A DNA stretch of 33,706 nucleotides from Succinivibrionaceae bacterium (GTDB taxonomy: Bacteria; Pseudomonadota; Gammaproteobacteria; Enterobacterales; Succinivibrionaceae): contig JAFURY010000034.1 in NCBI GenBank assembly GCA_017480795.1, positions 1 to 33,706 on the forward strand, in the 5' to 3' direction. The notes below the pieces were generated by a model. It searched no databases, had not been told where the DNA came from, and saw only the letters and a program-made list of their open reading frames with translations. Both the position numbers and the translations under genes were made by a program. Numbering within the stretch: position 1 is the first letter of the stretch; every line of letters starts with the position of its first letter. Positions 8,355-17,198 of the stretch are shown in pieces.

Positions 8355-9521
8355 ATGCTTGAACTCCTCTTCCTTCTGTTGCCTTTAGCGGTGATGTACG
8401 GCTGGTACATCGGTTTCCGTTATGCCCGTCGCGACATAGACAAGGAAGAGACGGATCGCACTCAGAAGTTCATGTCGGGAGTGCGCTTTCTGCTGGCGGG
8501 CAAAAAGCTCAAGGCTTCCGAGGTGCTGACGGATCTGCTTCATGTGGATTCGGAGAATTTCGATGCCAATCTGGCTCTTGCCGACGTGTACCGCTCCCGG
8601 GGCGACGTGGACAAGGCCATACAGATCCATCGCCATCTTCTTGACTCGAGTCTTCCCCGGATAAAACTGGATCTTGCCAGCTACGAGATGGCCAAGGATT
8701 ACATCGCCGTGGGGCTTTATGACAAGGCCATCGCTCTCCTGCAGGATCTGAAGTACGACAACGATATCCGTATCAAGGCCATTCGCCTCACCGTCAAGGT
8801 TCACCAGAAGCTGGGGGATTGGGATCCCGCTCTTGAGATAATCCGCCGCAACGCCTCCGATCTTCCTGAAAAATACACGGTGTCCTACCGCGCCCAGTTC
8901 ATGTGCGAAAAGGCCAAGGACAGCGCGGACCACTCCCGTCAGAGCGAGGCCGAAATGTTTCTGCGTCAGGCTCTGCACATCGATCCCAGCTGCGTTAGAG
9001 CCCGGATCATGCTGGCCGATCTGCTCTCGTCCAGGGGAGACTGCGACGAGGCCGCATCCTTCGTTTCGCCGGTGGCCGACTACGATCCGGCTACGGTGAT
9101 GATAGCCCTGCCGGTTTTCAAGAAATGCTTCCGCCTGCCGGCTGAAAACGAGCGCTATACCGAGGCTCTGAAGGACTGGCTGGACAAGAGCGATTCCTCC
9201 ACGCTGGTTCTGGAAATAGCCTCCGTCATCGAGCAGTACGACCTGAACGAGGCCATGCAGTTCATTCTCCAGAACATCAGACGCAAGGGCACGCTGCGGG
9301 TGTTCGAGCGGCTGATGGACTATCAGATCAGAGAGGCCAGGGATCAGGATTCCCGGGAACGCCTGACGCTGCTGCAGAATCTGGTGAACACGGAAATCGC
9401 CATGCATAAAAACTTTGTCTGCTCCCAGTGCGGATTTTCCTCCAAGACCATGTTCTGGAACTGTCCTTCCTGCAGCGAGTGGAACAGCATCCGGCCCGTC
9501 AAGGGTCTGGACGGCGATTAG
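8355..9521 (+). CDS. lapB: Lipopolysaccharide assembly protein B (TPR/rubredoxin protein)
   Basis: LapB (YciM) is an essential inner-membrane protein in E. coli that promotes FtsH degradation of LpxC and so restrains LPS synthesis. This 388-residue protein has an N-terminal membrane anchor (MLELLFLLLPLAVMYGWYIG), then tandem TPR helices (for example ENFDANLALADVYRSRGDVD near residue 70), and a C-terminal zinc ribbon with Cys pairs at residues 356/359 and 370/373 (CSQC and CPSC). Length and layout match E. coli LapB (389). It lies two bases after lapA and upstream of pyrF, the conserved order. Confidence 0.95.
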   Translation: MLELLFLLLPLAVMYGWYIGFRYARRDIDKEETDRTQKFMSGVRFLLAGKKLKASEVLTDLLHVDSENFDANLALADVYRSRGDVDKAIQIHRHLLDSSLPRIKLDLASYEMAKDYIAVGLYDKAIALLQDLKYDNDIRIKAIRLTVKVHQKLGDWDPALEIIRRNASDLPEKYTVSYRAQFMCEKAKDSADHSRQSEAEMFLRQALHIDPSCVRARIMLADLLSSRGDCDEAASFVSPVADYDPATVMIALPVFKKCFRLPAENERYTEALKDWLDKSDSSTLVLEIASVIEQYDLNEAMQFILQNIRRKGTLRVFERLMDYQIREARDQDSRERLTLLQNLVNTEIAMHKNFVCSQCGFSSKTMFWNCPSCSEWNSIRPVKGLDGD

Positions 9522-9556
9522 TTGTCTGAATTTTTGTCTTTTGCGGAGTGTTGCTT

Positions 9557-10264
9557 ATGAGCCTTCAGAGCGCGGGCATTGTGGTGGCGATGGATTTTCA
9601 GGACGAGGGCCAGGCTCTTGATTTTGCGGCAAAGGCGGATCCGGCGCTTTGCCGGCTGAAGATCGGCAAGGAGATGTTCACCCGTTTCGGGCCTTCTCTG
9701 GTCAGACGGCTGATGGCCTCCGGCTACGACGTCTTTCTTGATCTGAAGTTTCATGACATACCCAACACCGTGGCCATGGCGGTGAAGGCCGCGGCGGATC
9801 TGGGGGTCTGGATGGTGAACGTCCACGCCTTTGGCGGCAGAAAAATGATGGAGGCGGCCGCTGAAATTCTCGTCCCCTACGGCAAGGATGCTCCGATCCT
9901 TACCGCGGTCACCGTGCTGACTTCCATGGATCAGGAGCAGCTGCGGGATATCGGCATCGCCGTGGCCCCCCGTGAGCAGGTGAGCCGGCTGGCGGCTCTT
10001 GCCGCCGAATGCGGCATCCGCGGCGTGGTCTGCTCCGCCCAGGAGGCCGGCATGCTGCGGGACCAGCGGGGAGAGGATTTTCTTCTGGTGACCCCCGGCA
10101 TCAGACCAAGGGGCGCCGATGCGGGGGATCAGAGTCGCATTGTCACCCCTGAGCAGGCGGTGGCATTCGGCGCCAACTATCTGGTCATCGGCAGGCCGAT
10201 AACCAGGGCGGAGGATCCGCTGGCCGCTCTCAAGGCCATCGACGCGAGCATCAGGACTTGCTGA
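9557..10264 (+). CDS. pyrF: Orotidine 5'-phosphate decarboxylase
   Basis: PyrF decarboxylates OMP to UMP, the last step of pyrimidine synthesis. The 235-residue protein shows VAMDF near the start, [16 protein letters not shown], the catalytic [11 protein letters not shown] motif (the Asp-Lys-Asp array), and [14 protein letters not shown] and [12 protein letters not shown] (phosphate binding). I start at the ATG at 9557, eight bases after a GCGGAG ribosome site; a GTG at 9548 overlaps that site and is unlikely. Confidence 0.96.
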   Translation: MSLQSAGIVVAMDFQDEGQALDFAAKADPALCRLKIGKEMFTRFGPSLVRRLMASGYDVFLDLKFHDIPNTVAMAVKAAADLGVWMVNVHAFGGRKMMEAAAEILVPYGKDAPILTAVTVLTSMDQEQLRDIGIAVAPREQVSRLAALAAECGIRGVVCSAQEAGMLRDQRGEDFLLVTPGIRPRGADAGDQSRIVTPEQAVAFGANYLVIGRPITRAEDPLAALKAIDASIRTC

Positions 10265-10275
10265 GAAGATCGGCA

Positions 10276-12135
10276 ATGCATTCCGAATCATCCAGTTCCC
10301 AGCCGGTCGAACTGCTGTCCCCGGCCAGAAACCTGGCCTGCGGCATGGCCGCCATCGACTCCGGCGCCGATGCGGTCTATATCGGCGGTCCGGCCTTCGG
10401 CGCCCGGGTCAACGCCGGCAACAGCATTGATGACATCGGCAGTCTCTGCCGCTACGCCCACCAGTTCCGGGCCAAGGTTCACGTGGCTCTCAACACCATT
10501 TTAAGCGACGATGAGCTCAGAGAGGCCCAAAGCCTTGTCCGAGAGCTTTACGACGCCGGCGCCGACGCTCTCATCATTCAGGATCCCGGGATCCTGTCTT
10601 TTGATCTTCCCCCTCTTGAAATCCATGCCAGCACTCAACAGGACAACTGCAGCCCCCAGCGGGTGCGGTTTCTCCAGGACATCGGTTACAGTCAGGCGGT
10701 GCTGCCGCGGGAGCTTTCCCTGGAGGAGATCCGGCAGATCCGCGCCTCCGCCGGCGACATCCGCCTTGAATTCTTCGTCCATGGCGCTCTCTGCGCCGGA
10801 GTCAGCGGACGCTGCTACATCAGCCAGCGCGTAACCGGCAGAAGCGCCAACCGCGGCGCCTGCGCCCAGCTGTGCCGGGTGCCCATGAGTCTGAGAACCG
10901 CGGGAGGAGAATATCTGGCCAGGGATCGCTATCTGCTTTCCCTGAAGGATCTCAACCATACCGCCAATCTCGAGGATCTGCTGGATGCCGGGATCAGATC
11001 CTTCAAGATCGAAGGACGGCTGAAGGACGAGGGCTATGTCCGGAACGTCACCGCCTGGTATCGCGCCCGGCTTGACGAAATCTTCGCCCGGAGATCCGAA
11101 TACCGCCGCTCCTCCTTCGGACAGGTGGAGTGCTCTTTTGAGCCCGATCCGAAAAAGAGCTTCAACCGTGGCTTCACCGAATACCGTCTCCATGGTCAAA
11201 GAGAGAATTTCGCCTGCTTCGATTCCCCGAAATACGTGGGAGACGCGGCGGCCAGGATCGCATCCGTAGGCAAAAACGTCGTGACGGTCAAGGCCTTCAG
11301 AAACGTGGAGTTTCACAACGGGGACAAATGCAGCTATTTTGCCGGCGGCGAGCTGAAGGGCTTTCGCGTAAGCGTCGCCCGGGGCGACGAGCTGGAGGTT
11401 TTTCAGCTGCCGCGGGATCTGGTTCCGGGCATGGTCGTCTATCGCAACAAGGATGCGGATTTCGAGCGGGAGGTGGCGGCAAACGGAGCCTCGTCGCGGC
11501 ATCTGGACCTGTTCATGCGTTTTGCCGAAACTCCCCGGGGCTTTGAGCTTTCGGTCCGTGACGAGACGGGAGCCCAGGCGCGAAAAGAACTGATCCTTCC
11601 TGATCACGAACTGCAGCGGGCCCGGGATCCCGCGGCTCAGGAGCGGAACATCAGAAGCCGCCTGCTGCGTCTTGGGGGCAGTGTCTACCGCTGTCAGGAA
11701 CTGGAGATGTCCTGCGGCTACGGCTGGTTTGTGCCGGTGAGCCGGCTCAACGATCTTCGGCATCAGGCGCTTGCCGAGCTGGAGAAGATCAGGTCGCAGC
11801 CGGTGCGGGACAATGCCCGCAGGATTAATGCCGACTGCGGCGCCATGCTTGCTCCCGATCGTCCGGGCTACCAGTACAACGTGTCAAACCGCGCCGCGGA
11901 GGACTTTTTCCGCAGTCACGGCATAGAGGATCCGGCCATCGCCTACGAATGCAGACGGCAGAAGGGCGCGGTGCTGATGTACTGCCGGCAGTGTCTGCGC
12001 TTCTGTTTCGGCATGTGCCCGAAGCGCAAACCAGTCCGCAAAGTCGAAAAGCTGGAGCTGGTGGTGGGTGATCGGATCTTTGATTTGGATTTCGACTGCA
12101 AAAACTGCATGATGATGGTGGTGGACAGAGAATAG
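10276..12135 (+). CDS. rlhA: 23S rRNA 5-hydroxycytidine synthase RlhA (U32 family)
   Basis: This protein of about 619 residues aligns along its whole length with E. coli RlhA (YdcP, 653 residues), which hydroxylates C2501 of 23S rRNA. It has ELLSPARNLACGMAAIDSG at the start, GADAVYIGGPAFGAR, the U32 signature FFVHGALCAGVSGRCYIS near residues 166-183, GRSANRGACAQLCR, SFKIEGRLKDEGYV, a DUF3656-type middle, and late Cys clusters (YCRQCLRFCFGMCPK and DCKNC) probably binding a metal or Fe-S cluster. The shorter relative TrhP (about 450 residues, tRNA ho5U) lacks the DUF3656 part, so RlhA is the better call. The ATG at 10276 follows GAGAAG; a TTG at 10258 would overlap pyrF. Confidence 0.88.
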   Translation: MHSESSSSQPVELLSPARNLACGMAAIDSGADAVYIGGPAFGARVNAGNSIDDIGSLCRYAHQFRAKVHVALNTILSDDELREAQSLVRELYDAGADALIIQDPGILSFDLPPLEIHASTQQDNCSPQRVRFLQDIGYSQAVLPRELSLEEIRQIRASAGDIRLEFFVHGALCAGVSGRCYISQRVTGRSANRGACAQLCRVPMSLRTAGGEYLARDRYLLSLKDLNHTANLEDLLDAGIRSFKIEGRLKDEGYVRNVTAWYRARLDEIFARRSEYRRSSFGQVECSFEPDPKKSFNRGFTEYRLHGQRENFACFDSPKYVGDAAARIASVGKNVVTVKAFRNVEFHNGDKCSYFAGGELKGFRVSVARGDELEVFQLPRDLVPGMVVYRNKDADFEREVAANGASSRHLDLFMRFAETPRGFELSVRDETGAQARKELILPDHELQRARDPAAQERNIRSRLLRLGGSVYRCQELEMSCGYGWFVPVSRLNDLRHQALAELEKIRSQPVRDNARRINADCGAMLAPDRPGYQYNVSNRAAEDFFRSHGIEDPAIAYECRRQKGAVLMYCRQCLRFCFGMCPKRKPVRKVEKLELVVGDRIFDLDFDCKNCMMMVVDRE

Positions 12136-12137
12136 AT

Positions 12138-12377
12138 ATGGGCTTCTGGTCGTCGCTTTTTTTTAGGAAAATTCCGGTCACCCCCTACGACAGGGAGGCT
12201 GACGAGCCGGTGCTTCGCATCGGCATCTGCACCGGCGAGAAGGTGGCCGGCTTCAGAGATCGGAAAAACGGGAAATTCAGAGAGGCTATGCTGATAAACT
12301 CGGACCGGGACATGGACGAGTTCTGCCGCAGATATGCGGTGGATCGCCGGGATATCCGGGAGATCACCGCAGGCTGA
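12138..12377 (+). CDS. Small conserved-looking protein of unknown function
   Basis: This 79-residue frame starts two bases after the rlhA stop, which argues for a real co-transcribed gene. The protein is mixed-charge and soluble-looking, without signal peptide, membrane segment or Cys cluster: MGFWSSLFFRKIPVTPYD, then VLRIGICTGEKVAGFRD and a C-terminal DMDEFCRRYAVDRRDIREI helix. I do not recognise the family. Confidence 0.6.
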   Translation: MGFWSSLFFRKIPVTPYDREADEPVLRIGICTGEKVAGFRDRKNGKFREAMLINSDRDMDEFCRRYAVDRRDIREITAG

Positions 12378-12416
12378 AGCGGAGTCAGCCGTTCATAACG
12401 AGGCGGACGAGGCTTT

Positions 12417-13295
12417 CTATTTGCCCTGGGATGCTCTGAGATTTACATACCAGTTGTACACGCCGATCATCAGTCCGCCGCCGATGATGTTGCCCACGGT
12501 GACCGGGATCAGGTTGTTCACCACGAAGTTTCTGATGGTAAGCGCCGCGTACCTGTCGGAGGTGGCGCCGATGGACTGCCAGAAGGAGTCGTCAGCCAGA
12601 TTTTCGATGCCGATGCCGGCGGGGATCATGAACATGTTGGCGATGCTGTGCTCGAAGCCCGAGGCCACGAACATTCCCACCGGGAAAATCATGGCCAGCA
12701 TCTTGTCGGTGAGGGTTTTGCCGGCGAAGCTGAGCCATACGGCGGCGCAGACCATGATGTTGCAGAAAACGCCCATGGTCATGGCCTCAAGAAATCCTCT
12801 GAGGTAGGGCTCGTCTGGTCTGACATGGGATATCTTGTGCAGGGAGGTGTTGAGAATTATCTCTCCCCACTTGCCTCCGAAGGCATCGTACTGCCGGCAG
12901 AGCAGCACCAGCAGCCCCACCGCAAGCCCGCCGGCCAGATTTCCGAAATACACCACCGTCCAGTTTTTCAGCAGCTGCTTCCAGGTGGTGAGTTTTGCGC
13001 AGCGGGCAACCAGCGTCAGCGTGGTGGAGGTGAAGAGTTCGCCGCCCATGATGACGCAGAGCATGAGTCCCAGAGAGAAGCACAGACCGCCTACCAGCTT
13101 GCCGTGACCGTCGGCCAGGGCGGTGGTGTAGAACATGAAGGCCAGGGCGATGAAGGCGCCTGCGTTGACGGCCATGAGAAAGGCCTTGAAGGACGGCTTG
13201 TTGGCCTTGTGCTCGGTGATGCTCTCGCTGGCTTTGGCGATGCCCTCCGGTGAAAGACACCTGATATCAGGCGTTTCGGCTTGTTGTTGTGACAT
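12417..13295 (-). CDS. focA: Formate channel FocA (formate/nitrite transporter family)
   Basis: The 292-residue membrane protein matches FocA: six hydrophobic segments, MAVNAGAFIALAFMFYT in TM1, GGELFTSTTLTLVARC (the family Thr-containing omega loop), NWTVVYFGNLAGG, and ASGFEHSIANMFMIP with the conserved pore His (His209 in E. coli). FocA pentamers move formate across the inner membrane during fermentation. The ATG has an AGGA seven bases before it. pflB is not adjacent here, unlike in E. coli. A single FNR-like half site (ATCAA, 13404-13408) lies about 110 bases upstream but lacks a good second half. A nitrite-specific relative (NirC) is less likely given the closeness to FocA. Confidence 0.9.
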   Translation of the reverse strand: MSQQQAETPDIRCLSPEGIAKASESITEHKANKPSFKAFLMAVNAGAFIALAFMFYTTALADGHGKLVGGLCFSLGLMLCVIMGGELFTSTTLTLVARCAKLTTWKQLLKNWTVVYFGNLAGGLAVGLLVLLCRQYDAFGGKWGEIILNTSLHKISHVRPDEPYLRGFLEAMTMGVFCNIMVCAAVWLSFAGKTLTDKMLAMIFPVGMFVASGFEHSIANMFMIPAGIGIENLADDSFWQSIGATSDRYAALTIRNFVVNNLIPVTVGNIIGGGLMIGVYNWYVNLRASQGK

Positions 13296-13797
13296 GATTC
13301 ATCCTGCTTCCGGTGAGTTTCTGGTGTGGTTTTGGCGCGATCCGGCGGGGTTTCTGTCCCGCAAGTATCCCTGATGAATTTTAAAGGTTTTGGGATTCCG
13401 GATCAAACAAATGTTGTTTCCGATCACAAAATGACGGTATTCAGGCGCCGGATCGGGGCCGGAATGTCGGGGAATAGACATCCTGTGAGGCGGTGCGGTC
13501 GGCGCGTTTTTTTTCGGCGGAGCGGCCATTTCGGACGGGTGTCTGCAAGGATGCTCGATTTCTCGGAAGGGACTGCGCGATTTCTTTGGAAGGCGCGGCA
13601 TGATTTCTTCGGAACGCACCGCATGGCGGCGCGGAGATGCCGGAAAAATCATGAAAATCCTACCATGGCGGAAAGCGATCATGGAAAGCGAACTGCGAAA
13701 AGGAGAGATTGGGCGCATGGCCGCAAGGACGCATGACGGCAGAGACAAGAGATGCCGCAACCGGACGGCAGCCGGCGAAAGCCGGCCTGTCCGCCGT
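13296..13797. other. Intergenic region between focA and the formyltransferase-like gene
   Basis: About 500 bases without a supportable gene. The focA leader and promoter must lie in the left part; a TAAAAT-like -10 is near 13379-13384 on the minus strand. At the right end a perfect hairpin GCCGGC-GAAA-GCCGGC (13771-13786), with outer GGAC/GTCC pairs, sits immediately after the formyltransferase stop. It lacks a T-run on the minus strand, so it is a weak terminator candidate for that gene. Confidence 0.45.
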
Positions 13798-14469
13798 TTA
13801 TTTTGTTTTGCGTTTCGCGGTCTTCACCTTTTCGGCTTCCTCTGCCAGTTTCAGTGCGAACTGGCGGATTTGGACCACCGGAACGTCTTTTCCGTTTTCA
13901 AGAAGGCTCTGGTACGCTCTGATATCCTCGGCGCTGTGAAAGCCGTCGCCAAGATACTGAGGACGTTTCATGAACCGGTCTTCGGCAATGAACTTGAAGT
14001 TCTGGCAGAACATCTGTTCCATTTCGCGACAGATGGCTGTTTCGGCTGCGGCCAGGGTAAGGTTCGGATCCTCCCGGTCGAAGGACAGTTCCTTTTGAAG
14101 GAGAATGGCACCGGCGAACGGGGCGCTATCCACCTGATAGATGGTGATGCCGGCGGGGGTGTTGTCGGCGAAGGTCCAAAATACCGGATCAAAGCCGCGG
14201 TTCAGCGGCAGCAGGGAAGGATGGAGACCGATGATGCTGCCTGAAAGGTGAAGGACGACATCCCGGGGGATCAGGTGACTGTAGCGGTAGACCACCGCAT
14301 AGGTGAAGCCCGAGCCGGCGACATACTCCAGCGTGACCGGTTCGCTTCGGACCGTGTAGTTCAGCCCGAGATTTGTGAAGTGTTCTTCAATCTGCGGACC
14401 AGGTTCGCCGAGAAAAAGGATCTTCAGGCTCAAGAGTTTTTTGCTGATGCCTGTTCCCGATTTTTTCAT
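13798..14469 (-). CDS. Formyltransferase-fold protein with altered active-site residues
   Basis: From the ATG at 14469 the protein has 223 residues. It begins with a Rossmann-like strand (KILFLGEPGPQIEEHF) and has GLHPSLLPLNRGFDPVFW, TPAGITIYQVD and PFAGAILLQKELSF, which align with the N-terminal domain of methionyl-tRNA and sugar formyltransferases. The catalytic His is present (residue 83). The Asn two positions before it is Gly (81), and the Asp usually found in the D-x-G-x-I-L segment is Phe (about residue 118). There is no C-terminal Fmt domain. It may act on a surface sugar, have a changed reaction, or be inactive; I give no substrate. A longer start at 14520 is possible. Confidence 0.65.
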   Translation of the reverse strand: MKKSGTGISKKLLSLKILFLGEPGPQIEEHFTNLGLNYTVRSEPVTLEYVAGSGFTYAVVYRYSHLIPRDVVLHLSGSIIGLHPSLLPLNRGFDPVFWTFADNTPAGITIYQVDSAPFAGAILLQKELSFDREDPNLTLAAAETAICREMEQMFCQNFKFIAEDRFMKRPQYLGDGFHSAEDIRAYQSLLENGKDVPVVQIRQFALKLAEEAEKVKTAKRKTK

Positions 14470-14752
14470 AAATCTGTTTTCCCATGCCGCCCCGGCGTCC
14501 GCTGACGCAGTGTTGCGCAAGACGCCGCGCTGTTATCGTTTGACCTCTGATTGTGATGCGCGCAAGTAACTGAACAGGGTATTATGACAGAGGGTTTCTC
14601 TCTGAAAACGGCATGTTCTGAGCAGTACTGAAAGGTAATGATACACATTTTGTCATTTTATAACAAAATATTTTTGGAATTGGCGAGCCAAGCGGACGAC
14701 AGATCGTCAGGATTTTATATTGTTGCTTAAATATTGTACATGCAGGATCGGG

Positions 14753-14769
14753 AAAACATGACATGTTTT
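14753..14769. promoter_or_regulatory. Perfect inverted repeat upstream of the S66 peptidase gene
   Basis: AAAACATG-A-CATGTTTT is a perfect 8-bp inverted repeat around one base, about 90 bases before the peptidase start. The compact symmetry resembles an operator; it could also be chance in an AT-rich stretch. Nearby TTTTGT/ACAAAA (14648-14668) is a second, weaker inverted repeat. Confidence 0.35.
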
Positions 14770-14855
14770 GTTTGCGGCCCCGCCTCAATGTCGCATAGGG
14801 TTGATATCATATGATACGCGATGACAATTCTCACAGGTCGAAGGAGACAACAGCG

Positions 14856-15914
14856 GTGAAAGCAGAATTGGCGAAGGATCTGTCAGCGGAGAATATATGG
14901 GTGAAGGAGCCGTCAGCGGAGAATATATGGGTGAAGGAGCCGTCAGCGGAAAGTGCATGGGTGAAGGAGTCGTCAGCGAAGGTTCCATGTTTGAATGCGC
15001 CATGGGCGAAGAAGCCCCCTACGAGAGCTCCGCTGCTTAAAGCGACGCTGGCGGCTTTTTCCGATCCTCCCTCGGATCCTGAGGCTTTCGGATCTGAAAT
15101 TAAGGTTCTGACCGGGCTGCTGGAAGAGCATGGCTGCAGGGCAAGCGGCGATCTGCTGCCAAGCCGATGCACAGAGGAAGATTGCCTGTACAGTCCGATT
15201 CTCGCAGCAGGACGCTTCAATCGCGACGAAAATTTGCGGAATGCCGATTTTGTCTTTGACGTCAGCGGGGGCAATCTATGCAATCTGGCGCTGCCGGCGA
15301 TTGATTTCCAGAAACTTGGCGCCTCCAGCGCCGTCTGGTTCGGCTACAGCGATCTGACGGCCATGCTGAACGCCATCCTTGCCAGAGCCGGCAAAGCGTC
15401 GATCCTGTATCAGACCCTCAATCTGATCCGCGGGGCGGACGGGAACCGAGTCAGGGAGTTTTTCGGCTTTCTTTCATCCTCCGATCCCGAGAATCGGCTG
15501 GTCAGCCCCCGCGGCACGTTTCTTTGCGGCGATGTTATGGCGGGGGAACTGGTGGGAGGCAACATCCGCTGCTTTCTGAAGCTTGCCGGAACTGGCTACA
15601 TGCCCTCATGCCGGGGAAGGATCCTGCTGCTGGAACAGCTTCACGGCTCGGTTCCTCTTCTTCTGTCCATGCTGGCCCAGCTGGATCAGCTGGGAATACT
15701 GAAAGAGATCTCGGGACTTGTGCTGGGCTCCTTTACCGAACTTGAGTCCAGGGGAGTTGACATATTCCATCATGTTGCCAGATTTGCTCCCCGTGATCTG
15801 CCGGTGTTCAAAACAGGCGAGATCGGTCACGGCGTAAATGCCAGAGCGGCGGTTATCGGCGGAAGATATCTGGTAAAGGGGGATATGGCCGCCTTTGCGG
15901 GTTGGCCTGGATGA
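14856..15914 (+). CDS. S66-family (LD-carboxypeptidase/MccF-like) serine peptidase with repeat N-terminus
   Basis: The core matches peptidase family S66: VWFGYSDLTAMLNAI carries the nucleophile Ser in a GxSD elbow (residue 165), ILLLEQLHGS the Glu (260) and TGEIGHGVN the His (325), giving a full Ser-Glu-His triad. Relatives cleave L,D bonds in recycled murein peptides (LdcA) or inactivate microcin C (MccF); which applies is unclear. I choose the GTG at 14856 because AAGGAG lies nine bases before it; the ATG at 14811 has no comparable site. The first strand normally reading as a PSG-type motif is changed (AAFSDPPSD), and residues 9-48 are a 10-residue tandem repeat (SAENIWVKEP) that I do not know from the family. 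No signal peptide is seen, so it is probably cytoplasmic. Confidence 0.75.
   Translation: MKAELAKDLSAENIWVKEPSAENIWVKEPSAESAWVKESSAKVPCLNAPWAKKPPTRAPLLKATLAAFSDPPSDPEAFGSEIKVLTGLLEEHGCRASGDLLPSRCTEEDCLYSPILAAGRFNRDENLRNADFVFDVSGGNLCNLALPAIDFQKLGASSAVWFGYSDLTAMLNAILARAGKASILYQTLNLIRGADGNRVREFFGFLSSSDPENRLVSPRGTFLCGDVMAGELVGGNIRCFLKLAGTGYMPSCRGRILLLEQLHGSVPLLLSMLAQLDQLGILKEISGLVLGSFTELESRGVDIFHHVARFAPRDLPVFKTGEIGHGVNARAAVIGGRYLVKGDMAAFAGWPG
14882..15001 (+). repeat. 30-bp in-frame tandem repeat (four units)
   Basis: Units at 14882-14911 and 14912-14941 are identical; 14942-14971 differs at a few bases and 14972-15001 is degenerate. Each unit encodes a decapeptide of the SAENIWVKEP type. Because the unit is a multiple of three, copy-number change keeps the reading frame, and also leaves other frames open, which explains antisense ORFs here. 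Confidence 0.9.
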
Positions 15915-16443
15915 GCGGCCTGTCATGCCGGCGGGGCTATCGGCTCCATCCCTGGCGCAGCCGCGGCCGTTGCGAAGCGATGTGTCAGGTCCGATCCGGT
16001 TCGACCCGGTCCGATATGTTTTGTGAATGCAGAAGCCGGCATGCCGACCGCTGCAGGCGGGTTTGCGCCGATCTCGCGCATCGCGCCGGAGAGCGCGAAC
16101 GGTCAGCGGATGAAAAGTTTCTGGCATTGATGCCGCCTCTGTCTTTCCGCATGCCGCTGGTGTTCTCTTCGAACCGTTCGGACGGACGGATGCGGGTCGG
16201 ATTCGTTGCCAAATGCGATTGCAGGGTGCCTGAGGCCGCAAAACTTGGTAAGATCCACTGGCGTCTTGTGCTTGACTCAGAAGAATTTAAGAAAACGGCT
16301 CTGTTTTTCATGGATCTGTTTGTCATCAGCGCGTTTTACAGCCTACGGTTCGAGCCGTTCCTGAGGATACCGTATCGGCGCGCCATCAGTCTTTAAGCGA
16401 AATTTATGGTATGAAAACAGGTTGATCATAGATAGGAGCGAAT
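15915..16443. other. Intergenic region before the paralogue pair
   Basis: About 530 bases with no supportable gene. An overlapping frame (15902-16396, +) has no family resemblance and an Arg/Cys-rich composition typical of out-of-frame GC-rich DNA. The final 30 bases form the ribosome-site region of the next gene and are shared in part with the leader of its paralogue. Confidence 0.45.
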
Positions 16444-17112
16444 ATGGAATATTATCAGTTTGAGAAAATCGTAAAAAATGTGAAGAAAAACTTCAATCTG
16501 AATGATGATATGATTGCTGCCGATGAATTTCTAGTTTATACCATGGAGTACAATATCTATAAGGTTCACGTGAAATATCCTGAAATAAGCTCGGGAAGAG
16601 TGGCGGAGGCTATTCTTATCGTTCTGCATAAAATCAACAGTTACCTTACCGGCAAGGCTCCTGGAACCGAAAGATTTGAAAATGCGGACAACCTGAAGAT
16701 GGCTGAGGCTCTCCTGTACACGGTGGACCCGCACTCAAACAAGGATATGATGGGCATGCTTACCGAAAGCAGGCTAGATCTTGAAGATCGCGACGATCAG
16801 ATCAGGGTATATACTCCAGGAGTGACGGCTCTGCTTACCCTTTACCGTTTGGTCAATGCTCAAATGCAAAAGGAGGGATCAAACGGCTATTTGGTGTTTC
16901 TTGACGAATTTTTGCCGCGGCTTCCCAGCTTCAGCGAAGCTATGGAAAAAGATAATTTTGAGTATACCGTTTTTGTGCCTGTGGACAGTCCTATCATTGG
17001 AGATGAACCCATTGTTCAAGAGAACCCGGAGGACGCCGACTGTCGGGTTGGGCTTGGCTCCCTTGGTTACAAGGACATCGAGCAGTATGCCAAAGCGAGG
17101 TTGATGCGCTAG
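16444..17112 (+). CDS. Unknown protein, paralogue A of a tandem pair
   Basis: This 222-residue protein starts MEYYQFEKIVKNVKKNF and is closely related to the next gene. Shared blocks are KYPEISS-RV-EAIL, GTERFENADNL, EALLYTVDP, a DDQI-VY block, and GSNGYLVFLDEFLPR. It looks soluble and mostly helical, with no signal peptide or membrane segment and only one Cys. TAGGAGCG precedes the ATG at good spacing. The C-terminal 45 residues differ from the paralogue. I do not recognise the family and assign no function. Lower GC than the housekeeping genes suggests accessory content. Confidence 0.8.
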   Translation: MEYYQFEKIVKNVKKNFNLNDDMIAADEFLVYTMEYNIYKVHVKYPEISSGRVAEAILIVLHKINSYLTGKAPGTERFENADNLKMAEALLYTVDPHSNKDMMGMLTESRLDLEDRDDQIRVYTPGVTALLTLYRLVNAQMQKEGSNGYLVFLDEFLPRLPSFSEAMEKDNFEYTVFVPVDSPIIGDEPIVQENPEDADCRVGLGSLGYKDIEQYAKARLMR

Positions 17113-17198
17113 CGTCAGGTCTTGAAGAACCGCTTCGTAAAGCTTTGCGGCAACCGAATTCAAAACCGTTTAAATCATAGACAGCAGGGAAGAAGAAT

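Noticed and set aside
10501..11763. 420-codon frame antisense to rlhA
   Set aside because: Shadow frame; rlhA on the other strand aligns throughout.
13395..13408. FNR box upstream of focA
   Set aside because: Only one half site (ATCAA) matches; the other half does not, and its spacing to a -10 is poor.
14882..15001. Possible CRISPR-like array (30-bp repeats)
   Set aside because: The units are directly adjacent without spacers and lie in a coding frame.
14831..15283. 150-codon antisense frame with FTHIFSADGS repeats
   Set aside because: It is the reverse of the 30-bp repeat of the S66 gene; the repeat keeps several frames open.
15902..16396. 164-codon frame overlapping the S66 gene end
   Set aside because: No motif or ribosome site; Arg/Cys-rich noise.
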